Positions 1 through 5,573 of a stretch of 6,078 bases of DNA are shown one piece after another. The stretch lies in NCBI GenBank assembly GCA_947176615.1, contig CAMWRO010000184.1, positions 1-6,078 of the forward strand, given 5' to 3'. Source of the DNA: an uncultured Porphyromonadaceae bacterium (lineage in GTDB: Bacteria; Bacteroidota; Bacteroidia; Bacteroidales; Muribaculaceae). The translations under genes and the position numbers were made by a program. The notes beneath the pieces were generated by a model that had not been told where the DNA came from, did not search any database, and worked only from the letters and a program-made list of their open reading frames with translations. Each line of letters begins with the position of its first letter. Position 1 is the first letter of the stretch.

Positions 1-55
1 AACCCTGGTCTCCACCGTGAGAGGGTGGCGTGCTAGGCCACTACACTAAATCGCC
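1..55 (-). tRNA. tRNA-Glu (anticodon CUC), partial; 3' part beyond the left edge
   Basis: Read on the minus strand from 55 down to 1, the sequence folds as a tRNA. The acceptor 5' strand is GGCGATT (55-49). The D-arm GTGT/GCAC encloses a 9-nt loop containing GG. The anticodon stem CCACC/GGTGG (28-24 with 16-12) closes the 7-nt loop CTCTCAC. The variable segment is AGACC, followed by the T-stem strand AGGGT and the first T of the T loop at position 1. Loop positions 34-36 are CTC, which reads the Glu codon GAG. The rest of the T arm, the acceptor 3' strand and any CCA lie outside the window. A strong promoter match sits about 48 bp upstream, so this may be the first or only tRNA of its transcript. 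The tRNA call is firm. The Glu identity rests on the anticodon, since the acceptor pairing cannot be checked here. Confidence 0.92.
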
Positions 56-75
56 ATTTTTGTCATTTTTTATTT

Positions 76-90
76 CAGACCTCCTGTCTG
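76..90 (-). other. Small hairpin in the tRNA leader
   Basis: CAGAC and GTCTG form a perfect 5-bp inverted repeat around a 5-nt loop (81-85), inside the predicted leader between the promoter and the tRNA. On the minus strand it is followed by A-rich rather than T-rich sequence, so it is not an intrinsic terminator in the tRNA direction. It could be a leader-processing structure or chance. Confidence 0.3.
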
Positions 91-102
91 ATTTTGACAC
101 TG

Positions 103-134
103 CAAAGTTAAGGAGTTATTTTGAATCTGCCAAA
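103..134 (-). promoter_or_regulatory. Bacteroidota-type promoter for the tRNA
   Basis: On the minus strand there is TTTG (134-131), a 20-bp spacer, then TAACTTTG (110-103). This matches both parts of the Bacteroidota primary-sigma consensus, the -33 TTTG and -7 TAnnTTTG elements at about 19-20 bp spacing. Transcription would start near 96-99 and give a leader of about 42-44 nt before the tRNA 5' end at 55, to be removed by RNase P. No start site has been measured. Confidence 0.75.
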
Positions 135-203
135 CGCCTCAGCCTATTTTAACCTTATTTAACAATTACCGCTTAATGTGTAATCAAACACCGGCTGAAA
201 TAA

Positions 204-235
204 TTTCCTATACCCGCATATTTTTCGTAATTTTG
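204..235 (+). promoter_or_regulatory. Bacteroidota-type promoter for tamL
   Basis: TAATTTTG (228-235) is an exact match to the -7 consensus TAnnTTTG. A 20-bp spacer separates it from TTTC (204-207), a 3-of-4 match to the -33 TTTG. The expected start point, about 5-7 nt after the motif, falls at 240-242. The tamL ATG is at 245, so the 5' untranslated leader would be only a few nucleotides. The -7 match is clear, the -33 element is weaker, and the start point is inferred. Confidence 0.6.
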
Positions 236-244
236 CGGTACTAT

Positions 245-2578
245 ATGCCACACAAATCGGTTTCCTATATTATCGCGATATTGACTGCAATCCTTCTCGC
301 GGGTTGTAGTTCCACCAAGCATGTACCCGAGGGAAAATATCTGCTTGACAATGTCGATATTGAAATTCACGGTGACAATGCAGTCAAAAAGACCGATCTT
401 GTCAACTATCTGAGACAGGCTCCCAATCACAAATCACTCGGTTTTTTCAAACTCCAGCTTGCCACCTACAACCTATCGGGCCGGGACTCCTCCCGGTGGT
501 ATAACCGATGGATACGACGGATGGGACAGCCCCCTGTAATATATGACAACTCCCTGACCGAGGCGTCAAAGCGACAACTCACTCAGGCCCTCATAAACCG
601 AGGCTACATGGACGCCGACGTGGCTGTCGAGTCGTTACCGGCGCCCGGAGGCAAAAAAATCGACGTGAAATATACCGTCACGACCGGCGAGCCTCACCGT
701 CTGGCATCGGTCGAATACCTGATTCCCGACACAGCGATTCAGAACGTTATTTTCGCCGACTCGGCCCTACTGACCCTCAAGCCCGGCAATCTCTTCAATC
801 GCGACGACTTCGAGGCACAACGCACAGCCATTACCGAGCGGCTGAGAAACAACGGCTACTATGCGTTTACCAAGGAATACATCACTTTCATCGCCGACAC
901 GGCCGAAAATTCCAAGGAGGTGAACCTGACACTGGCCGTCAGGCCGCCCCGCCGCAGTGACCGCGACTCGGTGCCGGCCCACCGGCGCTACTTTGTCAGG
1001 AATGTCTACTACGTTACCGACTACGACGCGACCACGTCGGCCAAATCGGCATATACGGTAAACGATACCGTGCGCTACAAGGACATCACCGTGCTTTATG
1101 GGAAAGACCGATACCTCTCACCAAAAGTTCTGGAGGAGAAAAACTATATAAAGCCGGGGCAGCTCTACAGCGTCGCCGAGCTTGACCGCACCTATGAGTC
1201 TTTGTCGCGACTGAGCATCCTGAAGTCAATCAACATGGAAACGCTCCGGGTCGGCGCGACCCCCGACGGCCGCGAATGGCTCGACATCTACGTCCTGCTG
1301 TCACGCAACAAAAAGCAATCCGTGACATTTGACGTCGAGGGGACCAATTCGGAAGGAGACCTCGGATTCGGCCTCGGACTGACCTACCAGCATCGCAATA
1401 TAGCCAAAGGCTCACAGTTGCTGACCACCCGGTTGCGCATGAACTATGAAAGCCTCTCGGGCAATTTCAACGGCCTCATCAACGACCGCTACACCGAGTA
1501 TGCCGCGGAAACAGGCATCACCTTCCCGAGGTTTGAATTCCCGTTTGCGCCTGAAAAGATGAAACGGCGACTGAGGGTTGCGACCGAGTTTGCAGTCTCG
1601 TTCAACTATCAGGAACGCCCCGAATACACCCGCATCATCGCCGGCGCGGCGTGGAAATACAAATGGGCCAACCGCGAGAACAACCACCGGTACACATTTG
1701 ACCTCATCGACATCAACTATGTCTACCTGCCCGAGCGCACCAACGACTTTCTCGACCAGATTGCCCCCGACAACCCGCTGCTGCGTTACAGCTACGAAGA
1801 CCACTTCATCATGCGCATGGGCTACACTTATTACCGCACCAACCGGCGAATCCCGGCCTCGACATCCATCGGCCGCGTCGAGCTGCAGTCAAGCATCTAC
1901 ACCCTCCGCGCCTCGGTCGAGACTGCCGGAAACCTGCTGTATGCGCTGTCCAAGGCCACCCGTCAGAAACGCCATGACCAAGTTTACCGCGTCTTCGGCA
2001 TCCAATACTCCCAGTATGCAAAATTTGAAATCGACTATGGCCTGACGCGCAACATCAACACGCGCCACGCAGTAGCGTTCCATGTGGGCGGCGGCATCGG
2101 CGTCCCCTATGGCAACTCGACCGTAATGCCGTTTGAGAAACGGTTTTATGCCGGCGGTGCCAACGGTGTGCGCGGATGGAGTGTCAGGACACTCGGTCCG
2201 GGGTCCTACAACTCCCGCAACTCCGTGACCGACTTTATAAACCAGTGCGGCGACCTGCGCCTCGACCTCAATTTTGAATACCGCGCCAAGCTGTTCTGGG
2301 TTCTCGAAGGAGCGGCATTTGTCGATGCGGGCAATATCTGGACAATCAGAAATTACGAAAACCAGCCGGGCGGCGAGTTCAAGTTAGACCGTTTTTGGAA
2401 ACAAATCGCACTGGCCTACGGTGTCGGTCTGCGTTTTGATTTTTCATATTTCCTTCTGCGCTTCGACTTGGGATTCAAAGTCCACAATCCCGCGCAGGAT
2501 CAGGAACGCTGGCCCATAATCCATCCCGACTGGCACCGCGACGCGACATTCCACTTCGCTGTCGGTTATCCTTTCTAA
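245..2578 (+). CDS. tamL: TamL, lipidated TamA/BamA-like outer membrane assembly protein (Omp85 superfamily)
   Basis: This 777-residue protein is predicted to be an outer-membrane Omp85 protein that helps insert or assemble outer-membrane proteins. It starts with a lipoprotein signal peptide: PHK n-region, hydrophobic stretch 6-19, lipobox LAGC with Cys21. Ser follows the Cys, which suits outer-membrane retention, and no acidic surface-export signal is visible. POTRA-like domains occupy roughly 30-152 (with a long insert around 62-100 containing YNLSGRD and PPVIYD, as I recall from TamL proteins), 152-236 and 248-352. A beta-barrel runs from about 359 to the end. It carries the loop-6 signature as VRGW (642-645) and a terminal Phe (GYPF), as in BAM-assembled barrels. 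The frame is open upstream to 176, but only the ATG at 245 puts the signal peptide at the N-terminus. The lipid anchor separates it from classical TamA and BamA. A TamB partner is not next to it. Its exact substrates are unknown. Confidence 0.9.
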   Translation: MPHKSVSYIIAILTAILLAGCSSTKHVPEGKYLLDNVDIEIHGDNAVKKTDLVNYLRQAPNHKSLGFFKLQLATYNLSGRDSSRWYNRWIRRMGQPPVIYDNSLTEASKRQLTQALINRGYMDADVAVESLPAPGGKKIDVKYTVTTGEPHRLASVEYLIPDTAIQNVIFADSALLTLKPGNLFNRDDFEAQRTAITERLRNNGYYAFTKEYITFIADTAENSKEVNLTLAVRPPRRSDRDSVPAHRRYFVRNVYYVTDYDATTSAKSAYTVNDTVRYKDITVLYGKDRYLSPKVLEEKNYIKPGQLYSVAELDRTYESLSRLSILKSINMETLRVGATPDGREWLDIYVLLSRNKKQSVTFDVEGTNSEGDLGFGLGLTYQHRNIAKGSQLLTTRLRMNYESLSGNFNGLINDRYTEYAAETGITFPRFEFPFAPEKMKRRLRVATEFAVSFNYQERPEYTRIIAGAAWKYKWANRENNHRYTFDLIDINYVYLPERTNDFLDQIAPDNPLLRYSYEDHFIMRMGYTYYRTNRRIPASTSIGRVELQSSIYTLRASVETAGNLLYALSKATRQKRHDQVYRVFGIQYSQYAKFEIDYGLTRNINTRHAVAFHVGGGIGVPYGNSTVMPFEKRFYAGGANGVRGWSVRTLGPGSYNSRNSVTDFINQCGDLRLDLNFEYRAKLFWVLEGAAFVDAGNIWTIRNYENQPGGEFKLDRFWKQIALAYGVGLRFDFSYFLLRFDLGFKVHNPAQDQERWPIIHPDWHRDATFHFAVGYPF

Positions 2579-2585
2579 AACCCGA

Positions 2586-2603
2586 TGACACGGTCCCGTG
2601 TTA
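2586..2603 (+). other. Hairpin between tamL and the phosphatase gene
   Basis: A 7-bp stem (2586-2592 with 2597-2603, core ACACG/CGTGT, one G-T wobble) closes the tetraloop GTCC, 8 nt after the tamL stop. No T-run follows, so it is a poor intrinsic terminator. It could protect the 3' end of tamL mRNA, attenuate read-through, or mean nothing. I see no TAnnTTTG promoter in the 55-bp gap, so co-transcription of the two genes is more likely than not. Confidence 0.35.
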
Positions 2604-2633
2604 TCTGTTAATTACATCTTTCACTCAAAAAAA

Positions 2634-3293
2634 ATGAAATCGCTTGTTATATTTGACCTCGACGGAACATTGCTGAACACCATTGAAGACCTCGGCATCG
2701 CGACCAACTATGCCCTGTCGCAATGCGGCTATCCGCAGCATTCGCTATCGTCCTACCCGATGTTTGTCGGCAACGGTGTCTCCCGCCTGCTTGAACGAGC
2801 GCTGCCCGAGGACGAGCGCAACGCCGAAAACATCGCACGGATGCGTGAAAAATTCAGCGAATACTATGACTGCCACGACTGTGACCACACCGCCCCCTAT
2901 CCCGGCATTCCCGAATTGCTCGACGAGCTGACATCCCGGGGAGTAAAAGTCGCCGTCGCGTCCAACAAGTATCAGTCAGCCGTCACCCGGCTCGTAACAC
3001 ACTTTTTCCCGACCGTGCCGTGGGCGGCCGTCGAGGGGCAGAAAGAAGGTGTCCCGGTGAAACCCGACCCGTCGATAGTCTTCGAGATTCTCGGCAAATG
3101 CCCCACTCCCAAGGCCGAAGTCCTTTACATCGGAGACTCGGGAGTCGACATGGAGACCGCCCGCCGCGCCTGTGTGGAATCAATCGGGGTGTCGTGGGGA
3201 TTCAGGTCGGTGAAAGAACTGAAGGAGCACTATGCCGACCACATCATCAGCTCGCCCGACGAAATTCTCTCACATCTTTCCGATGACGAATAA
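2634..3293 (+). CDS. gph: HAD-superfamily phosphatase, phosphoglycolate phosphatase-like
   Basis: This 219-residue cytoplasmic protein has all four HAD motifs: motif I FDLDGT (nucleophile Asp8, acid/base Asp10), motif II Ser110 in VASNK, motif III Lys143 in VKPDP, and motif IV GDSGVD (Asp168, Asp172). Residues about 16-90 form the helical C1 cap. VGNGVSRLLERAL in the cap, PYPGI after it and GVSWGFRS near the end are typical of Gph-type enzymes, which hydrolyse 2-phosphoglycolate to glycolate and phosphate. The HAD call is secure. The substrate is not, because pyrophosphatases and sugar phosphatases share this fold. The ATG at 2634 is chosen over an in-frame GTG at 2598 because motif I then begins at residue 7, as usual, and an A-rich stretch lies just before it. 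The GTG also falls inside a hairpin. It lies 55 bp after tamL on the same strand, probably co-transcribed, with no evident functional link. Confidence 0.85.
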   Translation: MKSLVIFDLDGTLLNTIEDLGIATNYALSQCGYPQHSLSSYPMFVGNGVSRLLERALPEDERNAENIARMREKFSEYYDCHDCDHTAPYPGIPELLDELTSRGVKVAVASNKYQSAVTRLVTHFFPTVPWAAVEGQKEGVPVKPDPSIVFEILGKCPTPKAEVLYIGDSGVDMETARRACVESIGVSWGFRSVKELKEHYADHIISSPDEILSHLSDDE

Positions 3294-3308
3294 CAACAAC
3301 TAAAAACG

Positions 3309-3346
3309 ATAGCGGCGTTGAAACTTCATGGTTTCAACGCCGCTAT
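3309..3346. terminator. Bidirectional intrinsic terminator between convergent genes
   Basis: A perfect 16-bp inverted repeat (3309-3324 with 3331-3346, core AGCGGCGTTGAAAC) closes a 6-nt loop. It sits 15 bp after the phosphatase stop and 26 bp beyond the lpxA stop. On the minus strand the stem is followed by CGTTTTTA, a reasonable U-tract for ending the lpx operon. On the plus strand it is followed by TCGTTTAATTA, a weaker tract. It most likely ends both transcripts. Confidence 0.85.
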
Positions 3347-3372
3347 TCGTTTAATTATGAAAATGACGGGAT

Positions 3373-4149
3373 TTATACATATCCGCGGATAATGCCGCGC
3401 TTGGAGTTGCGGATAAACAGGATGATTTCATCGCGTTCCTTGGTTGCGGGCAGTTCGGCCTCGATGCGTTCAATCGCATCGCTGACGTTAAGTCCCGACA
3501 GATAGAGGTAGCGGTAGATTTCCTGAATGTCACGGATGTCCTCGTTGGTGAAACCGCGACGGCGCAGGCCGATCGAGTTGACACCGGCATAGGCGATAGG
3601 TTCGCGCGCAGCCTTTACATAAGGGGGAATATCCTTGTTGACAAGTGCTCCACCCTGAATCATGACATGGGGTCCGATGTGGCAGAACTGGTGAACGAGC
3701 GTGCCGCCGCCGATTACAGCGTGATTGTCAACAACGACCTCGCCTGCAAGCTGGGTAGCGTTTGACATGATGACGTTGTCACCGACCACGCAGTCGTGAG
3801 CGACGTGGCAATAGGCCATGATGAGACAGTTGCTGCCGACCACGGTCTTTCCCTTGGCAGCGGTGCCACGGTTGATGGTCACACACTCGCGGATTGTAGT
3901 ATTGTCACCGACAATGGCAAGGGTCTCCTCGCCACGGAATTTGAGGTCCTGAGGGATGGCGGAGATTACAGCTCCGGGGAAGATGGTGCAATTCTTACCG
4001 ATGCGCGCACCCTCCATGATAGTTACATTTGAGCCGATTCTTGTCCCTTCACCGATCTCGACATTCTGATCGATGGTGACAAAGGGATCTATAACCACGC
4101 TGGGGGCAATCTTGGCCGCAGGGTGGACGTAGGCTAAAGGTTGTTTCAT
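3373..4149 (-). CDS. lpxA: LpxA, acyl-ACP--UDP-N-acetylglucosamine O-acyltransferase
   Basis: LpxA catalyses the first step of lipid A synthesis in the cytoplasm, moving a 3-hydroxyacyl chain from ACP to the 3-OH of UDP-GlcNAc. The 258-residue length is close to the 262 of E. coli LpxA. Residues about 5-180 are hexapeptide repeats of a left-handed beta-helix (for example VEIGEG, ARIGKN). The remainder, starting around IGLRRRGF (193-200), is the helical C-terminal domain used in trimerisation. Compared with the E. coli sequence as I recall it, catalytic His125 matches His118 (HVAHDC), His122 matches His115, His160 matches His153 (VHQF), and Gly173 of the acyl-length ruler matches Gly166. His144 is replaced by Glu137 (LAGE). 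The gene starts 25 nt after the lpxC-fabZ stop, following an A/T-rich stretch with no clear Shine-Dalgarno site. It is the last gene before the terminator, so lpxB is not downstream here. Confidence 0.97.
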   Translation of the reverse strand: MKQPLAYVHPAAKIAPSVVIDPFVTIDQNVEIGEGTRIGSNVTIMEGARIGKNCTIFPGAVISAIPQDLKFRGEETLAIVGDNTTIRECVTINRGTAAKGKTVVGSNCLIMAYCHVAHDCVVGDNVIMSNATQLAGEVVVDNHAVIGGGTLVHQFCHIGPHVMIQGGALVNKDIPPYVKAAREPIAYAGVNSIGLRRRGFTNEDIRDIQEIYRYLYLSGLNVSDAIERIEAELPATKERDEIILFIRNSKRGIIRGYV

Positions 4150-4174
4150 AATATTTATTTAGTCGTATCTTGCT

Positions 4175-5557
4175 TTACTTGTTCTTGATAATCTGAGCCA
4201 TAAACTCACACTCGGTCACAATCTTCTCGCCGACAAAGGCATATCCCTTCATCATGGCGCATCCGCGGCGCAGCTCGGTCATGAATGACACATGGAAGAT
4301 GAGGGTGTCGCCGGGAACGACTTTCTGACGGAATTTCACGTTGTCTATCTTCATGAAGTAGGTAGAATAACGCTCAGGCTCGTCAAGGCCGCTGAGAACG
4401 AGAAGACCGCCGGTCTGCGCCATAGCCTCGACTTGGAGAACGCCGGGAAGAACCGGTTCCTGAGGGAAGTGACCTTGGAAGAAAGGCTCGTTGGCGGTAA
4501 TGTTCTTGACACCCACGATATAGTTGGTGCCCTTGTCAATAATCTTGTCGACAAGGAGGAAGGGGTAACGGTGGGGCAGCATCTCGCGGATGCGGTTGTT
4601 GTCCATCAGCGGCTCCTTGTTGGGGTTATAGATGGGTGCCTGAATATCCTGATGCTTGATTTCGCGACGGATTTTCTTGGAAAATGCAGTGTTGATGGAA
4701 TGTCCGGGGCGAGTGGCGATAACCTTGCCTTTGAGCGGACGGCCGATGAGGGCGATGTCGCCGAGCACGTCAAGAAGTTTGTGGCGGGCAGGCTCGTTTT
4801 CCGAGGTCAGGGGAACATTGTTGATGTAACCGAAGTCGCTCACATTCTTGTGGGGCACGTTCATGAGGTCGGCCAATCGGTCAAGCTCGCTCTGCTCCAT
4901 CGGCGAATCGTAAATGACAATTGCGTTGTCAAGGTCGCCACCCTTGATAAGGTTTCCTTTTACCAGAGGCTCGATTTCACGCACGAATACGAAGGTGCGG
5001 CTCGCGCCGATTTCGGCGGGGAAATCCTCGATACGGTCGAGTGTCGCATACTGGTTGTTGAGGACATTGGAAGGGAAGTCAATCTTCACGTCAACCGAGA
5101 AATCCTCATCGGGCAGCACGACAATTGACGCGCCGGTAGTGTCGTCACGCACCTCGATTTTAGACTTTACATAATAGAAATCCTTGTCAGCTTTCTGCTC
5201 CTCAAGACCCACTTCCGAAATCTTCTCGCAATACTCGCGGGCGCTGCCGTCGAGAATCGGAAGCTCGGGGGCGTTGACTTCGATAAGGCAGTTGTCGATA
5301 CCGGCGGCATAAAGAGCGGCAAGCGCATGCTCTACTGTCGATATTTTCACCTCGCCGCGAGCCAGCACGGTGCCACGGTTGGTTGCCACGACATTTTCAG
5401 CAAGCGCGTCAATCACGGGCTGATCTTCGAGATCAACTCGTTTCAATTTGTATCCATGATTCTCGGGGGCCGGAAGGAAACGGGCCTCTATTTCAAGTCC
5501 GGTGTGAAGTCCTTTGCCCGACACCGAAAACGGAGCTTTAAGCGTTACCTGATTCAT
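4175..5557 (-). CDS. lpxC-fabZ: LpxC-FabZ bifunctional fusion (UDP-3-O-acyl-GlcNAc deacetylase / 3-hydroxyacyl-ACP dehydratase)
   Basis: This 460-residue fusion joins the committed lipid A deacetylase (about 1-310) to the FabZ fatty-acid dehydratase (about 318-460). The LpxC part shows GLHTG near the N-terminus and TVEH with catalytic Glu76 and zinc ligand His77. It also has ILDGSA (101-106), HKLLD with zinc ligands His259 and Asp263, and GHSIN with catalytic His286. The FabZ part shows LPHRYPFLLVDK, then GHFPQEPVLPG with His363 and Glu377, spaced 14 apart as in E. coli His54/Glu68. All key residues are present, so both halves should be active. This fusion is known in Bacteroidota. The ATG at 5557 gives the standard LpxC N-terminus (MNQVTLK). 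An upstream in-frame start at 5614 would overlap lpxD and add an unrelated basic extension. LpxC has an extra segment of about 24 residues before the HKxxD motif compared with E. coli. It starts 16 nt after lpxD and ends 25 nt before lpxA. Confidence 0.96.
   Translation of the reverse strand: MNQVTLKAPFSVSGKGLHTGLEIEARFLPAPENHGYKLKRVDLEDQPVIDALAENVVATNRGTVLARGEVKISTVEHALAALYAAGIDNCLIEVNAPELPILDGSAREYCEKISEVGLEEQKADKDFYYVKSKIEVRDDTTGASIVVLPDEDFSVDVKIDFPSNVLNNQYATLDRIEDFPAEIGASRTFVFVREIEPLVKGNLIKGGDLDNAIVIYDSPMEQSELDRLADLMNVPHKNVSDFGYINNVPLTSENEPARHKLLDVLGDIALIGRPLKGKVIATRPGHSINTAFSKKIRREIKHQDIQAPIYNPNKEPLMDNNRIREMLPHRYPFLLVDKIIDKGTNYIVGVKNITANEPFFQGHFPQEPVLPGVLQVEAMAQTGGLLVLSGLDEPERYSTYFMKIDNVKFRQKVVPGDTLIFHVSFMTELRRGCAMMKGYAFVGEKIVTECEFMAQIIKNK
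4604..4619 (-). promoter_or_regulatory. Possible internal Shine-Dalgarno site and ATG for free FabZ
   Basis: Within the fusion, AAGGAG (4619-4614) lies 7 nt upstream of an in-frame ATG (4606-4604). That ATG encodes Met318, the first residue of the FabZ half (MDNNRIREMLPHRYPF). Spacing and position are those of a real start site, so a separate 143-residue FabZ could be made. The motif also simply encodes Asn-Lys-Glu, and Bacteroidota rarely depend on Shine-Dalgarno pairing, so it may be a relic or chance. Confidence 0.3.
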
Positions 5558-5573
5558 TATGATATGATGTTTC

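Noticed and set aside
176..244. N-terminal extension of tamL starting at an ATG at 176
   Set aside because: It would bury the lipoprotein signal peptide behind 23 unrelated residues and would begin upstream of the predicted promoter. The ATG at 245 fits both the signal peptide and the promoter.
1578..2045. 155-codon open frame inside tamL in another frame on the same strand
   Set aside because: Its composition (rich in Thr, Ser, Pro, Arg) is typical of a shifted reading of GC-rich coding sequence, and tamL is continuous across it.
2598..2633. GTG start of the phosphatase at 2598
   Set aside because: It adds 12 residues ahead of HAD motif I, lies within a hairpin and lacks a ribosome-binding context. 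The ATG at 2634 gives the normal family N-terminus.
3309..3346. The long inverted repeat as a mobile-element end or small RNA gene
   Set aside because: It lies exactly between two convergent stop codons, has a T-tract on the minus strand and no flanking transposase or target duplication. A shared terminator explains it.
4292..5128. Long 278-codon open frame on the plus strand, antisense to lpxC-fabZ
   Set aside because: It is the complement of a strongly conserved gene with intact catalytic motifs, resembles no family I know, and has no promoter or ribosome-binding site. It reflects codon bias in the real gene.
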